Shown piece after piece: positions 29,868-40,825 of a stretch of 64,000 bases of DNA. The stretch is from contig NW_018344068.1 in NCBI RefSeq assembly GCF_002099425.1, positions 4,073,501 through 4,137,500 of the forward strand, written 5' to 3'. Source of the DNA: Phascolarctos cinereus (lineage: Eukaryota; Chordata; Mammalia; Diprotodontia; Phascolarctidae). How positions within the stretch are numbered: the first letter of the stretch is position 1; every line of letters begins with the position of its first letter. The notes under the pieces were generated by a model. That model was not told the DNA's origin. It saw only the letters and a program-made list of their open reading frames with translations, and ran no database searches. A program made the position numbers and the translations under genes.

Positions 29868-30122
29868 TTTGGCAACTAGGTAGAATTCCAGGCCTGGAGT
29901 CAAGAAGAGTTGAGTTCAAATGTGGTCTTGGGCACTAACTAGCTGTGTGACCTTGGGCACTTAACTTCAGTTTGCTTCAATTTCCTCATCTGTAAAATGG
30001 CGATAGCAATAGCAACTACCTCCCAGGGTTGTTGTGAGGATCAAATGAGATGATAATTGTAAAGTGCTTAGCACAGTGCTTGGTACATAGTAAATATTAT
30101 ATAAAATTAGTTATTATTATTA
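29868..30122 (+). mobile_element. MIR SINE, full length
   Basis: GCAACTAGGTAGAATTCCAGGCC head, CACTAACTAGCTGTGTGACCTTGGG, TCAATTTCCTCATCTGTAAAATGG, GGTTGTTGTGAGGATCAAATGAG, AAGTGCTTAGCACAGTGC, TTATTATTATTA tail. Confidence 0.92.
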
Positions 30123-30439
30123 CTTTGTATAGTGCCTTCTACACATTCATCAATTTGTATACACCTAGTAAGTATTTTTCAATTGTAGCCCTTGTATCTG
30201 AGGCTCTCACAGGATATGAAGGGTCCAGATGGCCAAACTTTGGGGGTATTTCTCATCTTTCTCAGAAAAATCTAGGAACTTCACTATATGACACCAGCTA
30301 GAATGTTGTAGCCAACTGCCCTTGCAAACACGTGGTTCACAAAGCTGGAAGATATACAATTTGAATAAAATAAGTGGCACTCCTATCAGAATTCATGGGA
30401 AATTACAACTGTCAATGAATGGGGGAAGGGGCAACCAGG

Positions 30440-30643
30440 GTGAATACAGGGCATAGAGTGCCAGGTATAGGGCCAAAGGACAGTGATTCAAATTTAGTTA
30501 CTACTTGCATGAACTTGGACCCAACAACTTGACTTATCTGGGCTGTAGTTTCCTTATCTGTAAAAGGAACGGGGTTGGACTCATTGAACTCTAAGGTCTC
30601 TCTCCCTTTCAGCCCTGAATCTACAATCCTATGATTCTGTGAC
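30440..30643 (+). mobile_element. MIR3-like SINE
   Basis: GGCATAGAGTGCCAGGTATAGG, GTAGTTTCCTTATCTGTAAAAGG, GGTTGGACTCATTGAACTCTAAGG and CTACAATCCTATGATTCTGTG. Confidence 0.75.
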
Positions 30644-31630
30644 CCATATTTTCCCAGTCATGGTAATGCATTAGATTGGGCTCTCAGAAGGCATTGTCTC
30701 TCATAGTGTGACTACATGTAGCTCCATCTACAATTCTCTGGAGTTTCTAGAAGGTGGTGCTGGCTGCCTGTTGTCAAAAATGCCCTTTGTCAAAAAAAAA
30801 AGCCACTTTTTTTCCCTCTGTCTTCAGCCATAACGTTGGAGGGAATATATCAGAGTTTCCCTGTTTGGGCAGGAAACAAAGTTCTGCTTATATAACTCAA
30901 ATATATCCCAGACATCCAGGCACCTGCTCTAACTCCTGCCTTTGTGCTATGGTTCCCACTGACTTCTGACCTCACAGAAGTTTATGCAGGAGTCAGGACC
31001 ACGCTTTGCCCCTCCTATAACTCTGTCACCAACCCTGGGTTGGGATATGGCAACTCCAGAACCTAATGACTTCTTTTCTCCAGGCATTGAGTTGAGGAAG
31101 TCTCCAACCTAAGCAAGCACTCCCTGAGGGCCTAGAAGAAGCTTGACGTAACACCTTAATGTTTGCCTCTTAGGCAATGTTTTTGGGGCAGGGTTATTCA
31201 CAGGACCCAGGGCTCTTCCTCTTCACATCCAGGGAAGGAAGACAGGAAAACCCTCATATTCCTGTGCCCAGGAGACCAAAAGGATAAATAATTCCCTGCT
31301 AAACAGTGATGATGTTACTTGATTAATTTAATAAATATTTACTAAGTGCTTACTTTATTTAGTTCAATTTACTTTTATCCAATAAGTATTATATGCAGAG
31401 AAGATGTTAGTGAGAAACAAAATTCGGCCTCCAAAGTCTGTTTCAGCTCTAAAACTATTGTAGATTCCTTCTGTAGCTACTGCTCTAACTGGACATTCAT
31501 ATTCATAGTTGGAAACCCAGACGGGCAGTTGCAACTTACTCTCAGGATTCCTAGGATAATGCTAGGTCTTTAGGGTTGTTGAACACAAGCCCCCACCAAT
31601 AGGCTTTCCATTAGCAATTAGTCAACCAGA
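30644..31630. other. Mostly unassigned
   Basis: A short antisense L2 terminus lies at about 31325-31355 (AATAAATATTTACTAAGTGC). No gene. Short frames (30754-30969, 31346-31573) have no recognisable content. Confidence 0.4.
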
Positions 31631-31650
31631 CATAATTAGCTTTTTAGAAA

Positions 31651-32180
31651 AGAATATTTATTTTTTCTCGAATTACATGTTAAAATAACTGTTTAACATT
31701 TTTTTAAAGTTTTAAGTTGCAAATTCTATCCCTCTCTCCCTTCCTCTCCTCCTTGAGAGAGTAAGTAATCTGATATAGATTATACATGTATAATCATGTA
31801 AAACATTTCCATATTAGTCATTTTGTACAAGAAGACTTGAATTAAATAAAAGAATAAAAGGAAGAATGTGAAAAATAGCATGCTTTAGTCTGTATTGAGA
31901 AAATATCGGTTCTTTCTCTGGAGGTGGATAACATGTTTCATCATCAGTCCTTTGGGATTGTCTTGGATCGTTGTGTTGCTGAGAATAGCTAAGTCATTCA
32001 CAATTCTTCACTGTACAATATTGCTGCTACTGAGTACAATGTTGTCCTGGTTCTGCTCACTTCACTTTGCATCAGTTCATGTAAGTCTTTTCAGGTTTTT
32101 CTGAAATCATCCTGCTTGCCATTTCTTATAGCACAATAATATTCCATCATAATCATATACCACAGCTTGTTCAACCACTC
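31651..32180 (-). mobile_element. 5'-truncated L1 with about 18-bp target duplication
   Basis: The A-rich tail is reversed at the left (ATTTATTTTTTCTCG). Then CCTTCCTCTCCTCC, CATGTAAAACATTTCC, TTGGGATTGTCTTGGATCG, CTTCACTTTGCATCAGTTCATG and ATAATATTCCATCATAATC (the ORF2 C-terminal end). ATAATTAGC-TTTTTAGAAA (31632-31650) is repeated as ATAATTAGC-TTTTAGAAA (32181-32198). About 530 bp. Confidence 0.88.
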
Positions 32181-32198
32181 ATAATTAGCTTTTAGAAA

Positions 32199-32949
32199 GG
32201 GCATGTGCTAAGATGGTAGGGTAAGAACAGTTGGTTTAAAACATTTCTTAAAAACTCTAGTCACCCTTTCACACAAGTACCCTTAAGTGGAAGAGTGGGA
32301 GTAAATTTAGAGCAAAGTGGTAGTGATGTTCACGTATAGGGAACACATGTAGGAAAGGGCAAACTCATAATTTTTGGTTACTAGAAGATCTTTCTTGAGT
32401 CTATTGCCTTCGTATCTGGTGCAGAGTCATAGTGCTTGAAGTTGCTTCCTCTCTGGGGTGGCTATCCTTTTATTTTTATCTGTGTACATATTTGTCCATG
32501 TTTGTCCTTGATTTATCTTTCTATGCTTCTTGGTATAGCCTCTCCTTTCTTGGGTGACCATCTCTTTGTCCTCAGTATGTCTCTCTACTCTTGTCAATGT
32601 GCTTCTGAACCTGGAGTTCTTTACCACAGGCTTGGTGCACCCTTCGACTGGACTTGTCAATGAACTGACTGCTTTCCCCTCCCATACAAAGGTACATACT
32701 TTTTAAAAGACGTCACAAGATGTTTCCTGTGTGAATTCATCTGCCTTTCTCTAATAATCAAAGCATTCTTATCCTTTCAAATTGATTAAAGGCTTATTGC
32801 CATCTTTTGATTGGTTCAATCCTGGTGTCTGGACTGTCTATGATTAATTGGTATGGGGGTAAATCTCCACCCTTACTCTGTGGTGATATGACCCTATAGC
32901 TCTTGCCTTCATGAAACTCACAGTCCAGGAGGGGAGAGTCAATTGATCT
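32199..32949. other. No recognised repeat or gene
   Basis: Opposite-strand frames at 32427-32663 overlap almost exactly and have no recognisable domain. Confidence 0.4.
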
Positions 32950-33240
32950 AAATGCAGGGAACATTTGTTAAGCACTTACTTTGTGTAGACCAGTGTTATT
33001 AAGCTTCTTTATGTCATAGATCCCCTTGATCTTCTAGTGAAGCCTACGGATCCCTTTTCAGAATCATGTTTTAAAATTCAGAAAATAAGATATATAGAAT
33101 TACAAAGGAAGACAATTATATTGAAATACATTTATCAAAATATATAAAAAGACAAGTCTATGGACCCCCCTCCCCACTGTGCTAGTTGTTTGGGGGGGTA
33201 TAATGTTTGAATAAGATATGGTCCTTGTTGCTATCCATTG
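32950..33240 (-). mobile_element. L2 3' end split by a hAT MITE
   Basis: GGAACATTTGTTAAGCACTTACTTTGTG to about 32995, then CACTGTGCTAGTTGTTTGGGGG and ATATGGTCCTTGTTGC after the hAT. Confidence 0.65.
32996..33172. mobile_element. hAT-Charlie-type MITE, right end missing
   Basis: TTATTAAGCTTCTTTATGTCATAGATCCCC, AGTGAAGCCTACGGATCCC, GAATTACAAAGGAAGACAATTATATTGAAATAC. Same family as 60707-60895. Confidence 0.75.
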
Positions 33241-33596
33241 CTGAGGATGAGGGAATAGGCAAGTTGCCTTGAGTGAGAGACCTGGTTTCAGGGAAGGAAG
33301 CTGCCCACAAGGGGCAATGGTAGTAGGAGAACACAAGTGGGGTTCCAAGCAGAGAACAGGGCTGGGATGTTACCAGTTCCAGAGTAATGTTATATGCCAG
33401 GATTCAATTCTTGTGGTATAAAGAGGATATAGGTGGGAGAAAGGGAGAATTTCAGGATGAAGGGAGAGAGGAGGAGGAGACCAGGGGCATTGGCTGGTCT
33501 CCTAGGTCAAGGAGCTTTGGAAAACAATGGATTGAGACTGGCATATTCTAAGTGGTAGCAATACATAACCCTTGCTTGTCTAGGCAAGATAGAGAA

Positions 33597-33800
33597 AGGG
33601 AATAAGGCAATAGAAAGAGCTTTAGATTTGGAGTTAGAGGACCTGCGTTCAAGGTTCAGCTCTGCCATTCACTATCTGGGTTACCTTGGACAAGTCACTC
33701 AACCTTTTTTTGAGACTCAGGCTCCTTATCAGTTAAAAAAAGTAGTAGGCACCTCATGACCCATAAAGTTCTTTACAATTCTAAATCCTGTGATTTCTGG
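33597..33800 (+). mobile_element. MIR3-like SINE
   Basis: GATTTGGAGTTAGAGGACCTGCGTTC, ACTATCTGGGTTACCTTGG, CTCAACCTTTTTTTGAGACTCAGG, CTAAATCCTGTGATTTC. Confidence 0.75.
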
Positions 33801-33859
33801 GAGTCCTCTATTCTTCATGTCCACCTCACCTATGGTCTCAGCTGTTTCTGACAACTAAG

Positions 33860-34440
33860 CTCCTCATGGAACTTAATTTCTAGTAGAGGTAAGATATGCT
33901 CCAAAGTAACAATAATATAAAGCATCATAAAAGATTTGAGAAAGACAAGGTGCTGTGGAGGAGGAAAGATTTTATCTGGTTGAGGAGAGCAGGGGAAACT
34001 TTATGCAGCATTTGTTCTGGGCCTTAGGAAATGGCTAAGCATTTAATAGGTTGAGATGGGAATAGTAACAAATGTCTCAAATGGAGGGACAGTATAAGTA
34101 AAGGCACAGGGAAAAGGAAATCTGTGTTTTGTGCTGGAACATAGAGTGTCTGCAGTGGAGTGGTGAAAGATAAGATGAGAGGTTTAGTCATTTCATGGTA
34201 GCACGAGCAGGTTGAAATGGAGAGGGGAGGGCAGAGACAAGATGATTTGGGAAGAGGCTATTGCAATAGCCTGAGTAGGTGGTAATGAGGGCCTGGCGTA
34301 ATGAGTAGCAGTAGGAATGGAGATGTTATAGAGAAACACTCAGTAGGATTTGGCCACAGATAGGTTGTGAAGGATGAGGGAGGAGGAGTGAAACACAACT
34401 GATGTTTCAAGCTTGAGTAATTGGGAGAATGGGAGCGCTA
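33860..34440 (-). mobile_element. L2 LINE portion
   Basis: TAATTTCTAGTAGAGGTAAGATATGC, AGAGGCTATTGCAATAGCCTGAGTAGG, GTAATGAGGGCCTGGCG and TAGGTTGTGAAGG match the antisense L2 ORF2 region also seen at 59440-59900. No intact coding. Confidence 0.65.
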
Positions 34441-34789
34441 AGGAAGTTCAAATGCCTAGAAGTGCACCCAGGCCTCTCTCTTTTCTCTTGAGTGCCCCAG
34501 TCTGGGTCTGAATTGTGATGTCTGAAACCTAATGAGGCACAGCTTGGAGAAAATCCAGGAAAATCCACCAGTTTTTCCCGGGTGCATCTAACCTCAACCA
34601 TGGGAGTCCATGTTAGGTCTGGGGCCAAGATTTTGTAAATGTTTCATACAGCTCAAAGAGAAGGCTCTTAGACAAGCCAATTTTGGTGACAGTTGGTCTG
34701 GGTTGTTTTGCTCAGTAAGTTGAATTCTGGACAATTCAAAACTGGCCCAATCTGTGTCCTCTGAAAACGCCCAGAGGATTTCCCACCTC
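34441..34789. other. No recognised feature
   Basis: May be a diverged L2 continuation; no gene. Confidence 0.35.
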
Positions 34790-35340
34790 TACGTCCACCT
34801 CTTTGATCACACTGTTTTCTAGGACTAGAATGTTCTACCTCCCTGTCTTTGCTTGAATTTCTTTTTGTTCAGTCATTTTTCAGTTGAGTCAAACTCTTTG
34901 TGATCCCATTTGGAGTTTTCTTCGCAAAGATACTGGAGTGGTTTGCCATTTTCTTCTCCAGCTCATTTTATAGATTAGGAAACTGAGGCAAATAAGGTTA
35001 AATGACTTGTCCAGGGTCATACAGCTAGTAAGTGTCAGAGGCTGGATTTGAACTCAGGAAAAGGAGTTGTCCTGACTTCAGGCCTGGCATTCTAACCTCT
35101 ATTTCACCTAGCTGCCTGAATTTCTATCTATCCTTTAAAAGCCCAACTTAGATACCACCTCTGTCATTAGAAACTTATTCTGGTCCCTCATGTATGTAAT
35201 GACTTTTTGTCCTATAAAGAATTCACAGAGCACTTTATTCTATACCCTGATAAAACATTCTTCTATGCTAATTTTTCTTGTCATCAGCTATGTATAGATA
35301 TCCTCTACCTAGATGATCAGTTACCTAGAGCTCCACAGAG
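34790..35340 (+). mobile_element. L2 3' portion split by a long SINE
   Basis: TCTAGGACTAGAATGTTCTACCTCCC, then after the SINE TATCCTTTAAAAGCCCAACTTAGATACCACCTC and CACAGAGCACTTTATTC-TATACC. Confidence 0.7.
34863..35116 (-). mobile_element. Long marsupial SINE with 9-bp target duplication
   Basis: Tail GTTCAGTCATTTTTCAGTTG, then TGGAGTGGTTTGCCATTTTCTTCTCC, GGATTTGAACTCAGG, head CACCTAGCTGCC. TGAATTTCT at 34854-34862 and 35117-35125. Confidence 0.93.
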
Positions 35341-35369
35341 TCAAGGATCTTGAGAAACATTGCATAATC

Positions 35370-35555
35370 TGAGGCAACATGGTGTAGGGAATAGGGTACT
35401 GGATTTGGAGGGAGGAAGACCTGGATTTCAATCCTGCCTCAGAAACTCACTAGCTTTGTAAGTAACCTCTCTGGATCTCAGTTTGCTCATATATAAAATA
35501 AGGGGAATAGGAATTGATGATCTCTTAGGTCTCTTCCAACGATCCTTTGTAACTC
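35370..35555 (+). mobile_element. MIR3-like SINE
   Basis: GGCAACATGGTGTAGGGAATAGG, GAAGACCTGGATTTCAATCC, CTCTCTGGATCTCAGTTTGC, GATGATCTCTTAGGTCTCTTCC. Confidence 0.8.
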
Positions 35556-36109
35556 CTCCCATATCCAGGACAATGCTGTACCTAGAGTAGATAGATGCCT
35601 TACAAGTGTATACTGAATTTTCGTTTCTCCCTAGTAAGCCCAGAAAGTTTTAGGAGATTTTCCCATAAGCCCTCCCTCGTCCTGGTTCCAGATTCTGTCC
35701 TTTGGGAGTATGTGTATCTGTGCATATGTGTAAAGTATAACCATGGTGTATACCATAGTCACAACATTATAATAGTGGCAACCTGATGAGTCATGGCATC
35801 ATTGTTCCTCCATGTGGTGTAGAGAAGCTCTTCCAATCTACCCACTCCCTCCCTCCCTCCCTTCTATAAGTAGGCATTCTGGGACCCTTTGCTTTTAAAA
35901 GAGTTTGCTTCTTTATGCATGGTAGCGGTCAGGAGGTATCATAATATAGAGAAGGAGACCTGGATATAGTAGATGGAATATAAGACAAAGGTCAGGAGCT
36001 CCAGTGTTGTTGAGTGTCTCCTCAAGTTCTGATGGAGCTTCAGGGTAGTTTGCATAGACTTGGGCCTACTTGCCAGATGTATGATGGGAGTTGAAAAGAA
36101 TCTACTCAA
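35556..36109. other. No recognised feature
   Basis: No gene or confident repeat. Confidence 0.4.
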
Positions 36110-36117
36110 CCGTAACC

Positions 36118-36624
36118 CAGTGGTGGGCTGGTAAATGTTTAACAACTGGCTCTCCACACACACACACACATACACACACACATGCATAGAATATGCAAGA
36201 TACACCTTTAAATTCAGTTTGCATCAAGAACATTTTCTTTATGTTTTTTCTTTATGTATTTTCTTTATTTGATTATGAACATTTCATCACTTTCTTAAGT
36301 CTAGATCAGGGGTGGGGAACCTGCAGCCTTAAGGCCACACATGGCCCTCTAGGCCCTGAAGTGCAGCCCTTTGACTGCATCCAAATTTCACAGAACAAAT
36401 CCCGTAAGTAAAAGGATTTGTTCTGTAAAACTTGGACTATCCAAGAACCTAGAAGTCCACATGTGGTCTCCACATGTTCCCCAATGCTGGTCTAGACATG
36501 CAACAAAACGATAAATCAAGCACTAATTTGTAGTGTTTTCCAATTTCTGATGTGTAAATACTAACACTGAAAATTTAATAACTGGCTGTTATGAATCATT
36601 TGAGCTGGTGCCGGCATATCCCTG
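36118..36624. mobile_element. hAT element 'F', copy 1, with a nested hAT
   Basis: Starts CAGTGGTGGGCTGGTAAATG and ends GCTGGTGCCGGCATATCCCTG. Flanks CCGTAACC (36110-36117) and CCCTAACC (36625-36632) are a 7/8 target duplication. Shares AATGTTTAACAACTGGCTCT, AATCAAGC-CT and GAAAATTTAA with copy 2 (62813-63136). Without the nested element it is about 316 bp, matching copy 2. A (CA)n run sits at 36155-36182. Confidence 0.88.
36307..36489. mobile_element. hAT MITE, complete, nested in copy F1
   Basis: CAGGGGTGGGGAACCTGC to GTTCCCCAATGCTG, 183 bp. Target duplication GTCTAGAT (36299-36306) and GTCTAGAC (36490-36497). The equivalent uninterrupted site in F2 reads GTCTAGAC at 63001-63008. Confidence 0.93.
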
Positions 36625-36632
36625 CCCTAACC

Positions 36633-37039
36633 TAATTATCAAATGGATTTGGAAGAATTTTTGAAAAGAGAGAGCAAGACTGTGAAAAAAAAAGGCTATG
36701 ACTTGAGGATTCTGTGTTATACCTATTATGCACTTGTCAGTGGCCCTAACTAGAAAAAGAGTTGAAAATGTGCTGATTGACTCATAGACCTGTCGTGGGC
36801 AAGACAGTCTCACAGAAGACTCCCTTTGAGGAAGCAGTTCCAGAAACTGAAGACAGTTTCAGCAGATAATGGTATCTTACTTGGAATGCAGGAAGACCAG
36901 CGGCAGATGACGGCAGCGGCTCAATAGAAAAGTAGCAAGTGGCAGTTTTGGGGGTAGAGAAGAATGGCCATAACATCGGCAGAGTGTGGCTGCACTAAGG
37001 TACAGTGGGTTGCTAAGAGATTGATGTTCTGGGCCATCA
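36633..37039. other. Unassigned; may be 5' extension of next repeat
   Basis: No gene. Antisense frames at 36589-37148 have no recognisable content. Confidence 0.35.
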
Positions 37040-37215
37040 CCAGTTGGTCCCCGATCCATACCTGGTTTGGACCCAAATGGCTCTGGAGGAGAAAGTGAGG
37101 CTGGTGACTTTGCACAACCTCCCTCACTCCAATCCAATTCATTTGCAAGTCACGGCATCATGTTTCTGATGTCATGGTCCTCTTCAAAAACCAAGGACAA
37201 ACCACAAGCACAAGG
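37040..37215 (+). mobile_element. Marsupial interspersed repeat, possibly RTE-derived
   Basis: GGCCATCACCAGTTGGTCC, GGCTCTGGAGGAGAAAGTGAGGC, TTTGCACAACCTCCCTCACTC, TTGCAAGTCACGGCATCATG and TCAAAAACCAAGGACAAACC. Shares its 3' half with 15750-15904. Confidence 0.6.
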
Positions 37216-37529
37216 GACTGATGTGTGTTGAGCAATGAGACATGTTCCAGCCAAGATGTAATCCTAGGAGAGGGAGCTGTCCAGGGAGTATTTCCTTTAA
37301 CACTGGCAGTGCTGAAATCTGCAGGAGAGTGTTCCCCTTTGCATATTTATCTTGCTAATCTAATTAATGTCCTTTTCCTTATTGGTGTGATATTTGGTCT
37401 GATCCACCAATTTGTCATAGAAATTCTTTGGAATGGGGGCTTGGGGCTGTGGATTGGAATACACAAAACTGAACAGGTATTCTAGAGGGTTCTAGAGTGG
37501 TTTAGGAACCAGTGGGTCCCTATGCTATG
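37216..37529. other. Repeat-free block
   Basis: GCATATTTATCTTGCTAATC-TAATTAATG near 37341-37369 has homeodomain-type TAATTA sites. A candidate conserved element only; no gene. Confidence 0.35.
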
Positions 37530-37717
37530 ACAGAACCATAATAATCTTTAAGATCATATAATCTAACCTCCTCATTTTATAGATGAAGATACTGAAACCT
37601 AGAGAAGTTCAAAGATGTGCCCAGGGCTGCACAGCTAGGTAATGGTAGAGCCCAAATTCAGTCCAGGTCCTGTGACCCCAAACCCTGGGCTCTTACTACA
37701 CTGTGCTGCCATCTCAT
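37530..37717 (-). mobile_element. MIR3-like SINE
   Basis: AACCATAATAATCTTTAAGATC, CTCATTTTATAGATGAAGATACTGAAACC, GTGCCCAGGGCTGCACAGCTAGG, right end CACTGTGCTGCC. Confidence 0.75.
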
Positions 37718-38604
37718 ACTAATAAGATGAATCAAGTGGAACAAGTGTTAGACATGGCAGAATCCTGAAAAATCCTGAGATTTCCTTGAATTCAGAGTCA
37801 AAGGCTATGAGACAGAGGTTGGTGTTGGTGTTTGGGGGGAAGGAGTTGGGGAGAAAAGTATTCCTCTCCCTATAAATTGATTTTTAAAATATATTGGAAG
37901 ATAATCCCTTGACAAAGTATTTGGCCAAAATATTTGAATATTAGGATCCTGGGGCTTGCATTTGAGAAGTAACAGACAGTGTGTCCATTTGACAGTAGGC
38001 AGATGGTTCCTGTTGGTATTAAACATGAGGAGCCCAGGAACCCTGGGGACAGCTCAGAGACGATCTGGAGAGGCCCGGAAACCCATCCTGCTTTCAAAAA
38101 AAAAAAACTCAGGACTGCTTCTCTTCAGCACCTCAGCGTTCTCCTGTATATCATATTCAGGAAGGAAGCTTCTGGCTGATCGCAGCGTCTCTCCCTCGGC
38201 ATGGCGGATGATGAACCAGACATAATGGTGTGTGTGCCCCAAATTACAATTCCTTTTTAAACATATCTTCCATGAATTTTCATCCACGTCCTCCAGCCCC
38301 TCTCTGTAAACACATGTATGTGTTTCAGTGAAGCTGCTGCTGTTTGGGTCTTTGCACTTCCTGGTTGGAATTTGGCTACAAAGACAACTTTCTGAGAACT
38401 TAAAGTGTTTCTGCAACTGAGTCTGAATCCACCCAACCCAGAAAGTACCAGAAATTTTGAGTGGAAACTTCCTTAGTGAGCTTTAGTCTGTTTTAGAAAT
38501 TTGGTCTGAAGAGGCAACGTGGGTTAGTGGGTGGGGGGTTCAGCCTTAGAGTCAGTAACATACTGCCTATGATACTAGCTGGGTCATGAGGTGCGGGGAG
38601 GTGA
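37718..38604. other. Repeat-poor block, no gene recognised
   Basis: Overlapping frames on both strands (37805-38416) have no domains. The short CGGCATGGCGGATGATGAACC near 38197 has a Kozak-like ATG. Its frame closes after a few codons, so I do not call it. Confidence 0.4.
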
Positions 38605-38815
38605 GACAGAAGCCATGTGGTACAGTGAAAAGAGATCTGGATTTGGAGTCAGAGGACCTGGATTCAAATCCCAGATCTGCCCATTGCCTCTTGTGTCAAT
38701 TTGGGCAAATCACATAACTTCCTTGTGCCTCAGTTTTTTCATCTATAAATGAGATTGAATGAAGCATAAGGTCTCTCTCAGTGCAGCATCTATGATATCA
38801 TGGTCCTATAATCAC
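38605..38815 (+). mobile_element. MIR3-like SINE
   Basis: GCCATGTGGTACAGTGAAAAGAGATCTGG, GTCAGAGGACCTGGATTCAAATCCC, AATTTGGGCAAATCAC, GTGCCTCAGTTTTTTCATC. Confidence 0.85.
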
Positions 38816-39299
38816 TGACTTTCTCAGTGCTCCAGATAATGCTCTAAGGCTATAAGTTAGACATAAGTTGCTGGTCTTCATCAGTAGAGGAAGTTCCCAA
38901 ACTGGGAGTTCCACATACCATATGGATGAAGTCGTAGGTCCAGACTACACTTCCCCCCTGGCAAAAGATGCAGTCATATCCTAGTTTTGGAAGGAATCTC
39001 CAAATGATATTCCATCTTGGACACACTGCAGTCAAGCTATCCCAGAAAGACTTGCATTTCTTTTCCTTCCCTGCTTCCCCTGCACCCTCCCCCTGCCTCC
39101 CCAAATCAATTCGTCCTCTGGTCTTCTTTATTTCTATTAATGACACCACTATCTACATGGTTTTAGAAGCTTGAGAGGTTGCTGGGTTCCCCCCTTCTGG
39201 GGAAGATGTTCTTCTCAGTTAAAAATTCCACTTTGTGCAAGAAGCTTCTCCCATCTTCATATTTGTGCCTTCCTTCTGAGATTCTCTCCAGTTGATCTA
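38816..39299. other. No recognised feature
   Basis: Three short frames here (38850-39174) lack recognisable content. Confidence 0.4.
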
Positions 39300-39450
39300 G
39301 TATAGATCTGGTCTGTACATAACTGGTTGTAGGCTGTCTTCTCCACCGGGTTATGAGCTCCTTGAAGGCGGGGATCATTTCACTTGTCTTAGTTTCTCCA
39401 GTACCCAATATATAGTAAGCACTTAATAAATGCTTGTTGATTTGATTTGA
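39300..39450 (+). mobile_element. L2 3' end
   Basis: TTATGAGCTCCTTGAAGGCGGGG, AGTACCCAATATATAGTAAGCACTTAATAAATGC-TTGTTGATTTG. Confidence 0.75.
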
Positions 39451-39690
39451 CTGGTATGGGTCAAGGAGAAGTGAACTTTATGTGCCATCAGGGTATTTAC
39501 AAGGGCTGGAAAGTAGGCAAAATGCTAGTAAGCATGGCTTTGTATGAAGTCAAGTCTAGGCACTAGAAGCATGATGGTGTAGGAGGAGAAGCAGTGGTTG
39601 TGATGAGTGTGTGTTTGGGATGTGTGTAAACGTGTATTTTGGGTGACCTCGCCTGTATTGACTCAAAAGTGGAAGATTCCAGATGTGGGG

Positions 39691-40058
39691 AGAGAGAGAA
39701 AGAGAGAGGCTGAGAGACAGAGACAGAGACAGAGAGAGACAGAGATAGAGAAAGAGAAAGACAGAGATAGAGACAGAGAGAGACAGACAGACAGAAAGAC
39801 AGAGGGAGAGGGAGAGACAGAGAGACAAAGACAGACAGCGAGAAACAGAGAGATAAAGAGACAGGAAGAAACACACAGAGACAAAGAGAAACAGAGAGAG
39901 ACAAAGAAAGACAGAGACAGACAGAGATAGAGAGACAGAGACAGACAGAAATAGAGAGACAGAGAGAGACACAGAGACAAGGAGAAACAGAGAGACAAAG
40001 AGAGACAGAGAGAGACAGACACACACACAGAGACAGAGAGATAAAGGATAGAGAGACA

Positions 40059-40092
<34 letters not shown>

Positions 40093-40097
40093 AAGAG
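39691..40097 (+). repeat. Purine-rich (GAGACA/GACAGA)n satellite, about 400 bp
   Basis: Imperfect array of GACA, GAGA and AGAC units on the plus strand (C as the only pyrimidine in most units). The 107-208 codon frames through it (S/L/C-rich or R/E/D-rich) are compositional artefacts, not genes. Confidence 0.95.
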
Positions 40098-40264
40098 ATC
40101 TGAGGGCTTATGTGCCCAGGGACAGGCTTCAGAGTGTTCTGACAGGTGGAAATTAGAGTGGAGGAGTCTAATTTATAATTCCTCAGCACTAAGGGCCTTG
40201 CTTACTTTGCTATGGAACACCTTTACCTGCATGAGAATCATGTCGAGTGCAAAGCTGATAGCTT

Positions 40265-40385
40265 GCTTTCTAGTGAGCTCCTTGAGTGCAGACACTAAGT
40301 CTTAGTCATTAATCTCTCTCCTTTAGCACCTAATAGAAAACTCTGCACACAGTAGATGCTTGATAAATATTTAAATAAATGAAAA
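40265..40385 (+). mobile_element. L2 3' end
   Basis: TAGTGAGCTCCTTGAGTGCAGACAC, CTCTGCACACAGTAGATGCTTGATAAATATT. Confidence 0.7.
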
Positions 40386-40749
40386 CCACATACGAGTTTC
40401 TATCCCTGACCACAACTCTCTTACACTGCAGATTGCAAAATGGATGTTTTCAATAGTAAGCATCTTTTAGTTCTGACTTTTGGTATCATTCGTAAAACAT
40501 GCCTGTCTAGTGAACATAATTTTATTTATTCTAAAAGTTGAGGATAATTTGGGAACCTCAGACATGCCAAGATTCTAGTCCTTCAAAGTAAAAAACAGCT
40601 ACAGATCTTCTGCCACTTTATCAGATTCTCAGATCACTTAGTTGTAAACCTAAAGTTCAGTGACCGTCCCTCAAGGATACTATAGAAAGGATTTCCTATT
40701 CCGGCATGGGTTGGGCTAGTTAACCTGTGGTTTCTATCTAACTGTGAGA
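40386..40749. other. No recognised feature
   Basis: No gene; no confident repeat. Confidence 0.4.
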
Positions 40750-40825
40750 TTCCATTTTGTTTTTGTCTTTGTATCTCAAGGGCCTACCATATTGCCTGAC
40801 ACACAGTAGGTGCTTAATTCATGTA
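40750..40825 (+). mobile_element. L2 3' end fragment
   Basis: TTTTTGTCTTTGTATCTCAAGGGCC, TGCCTGACACACAGTAGGTGCTTAATTC. 40826-41157 to its right is unassigned. Confidence 0.7.

Noticed and set aside
38190-38226. Kozak-like ATG in CGGCATGGCGGATGATGAACC as a possible first exon
   Set aside because: The frame closes almost at once and no CpG-rich promoter or splice donor with coding continuation is visible.
39556-40189. Four long overlapping frames (107-208 codons, S/L/C/V-rich or R/E/D-rich)
   Set aside because: They translate a GAGACA-type satellite in several phases and on both strands; no start context, domain or exon structure.
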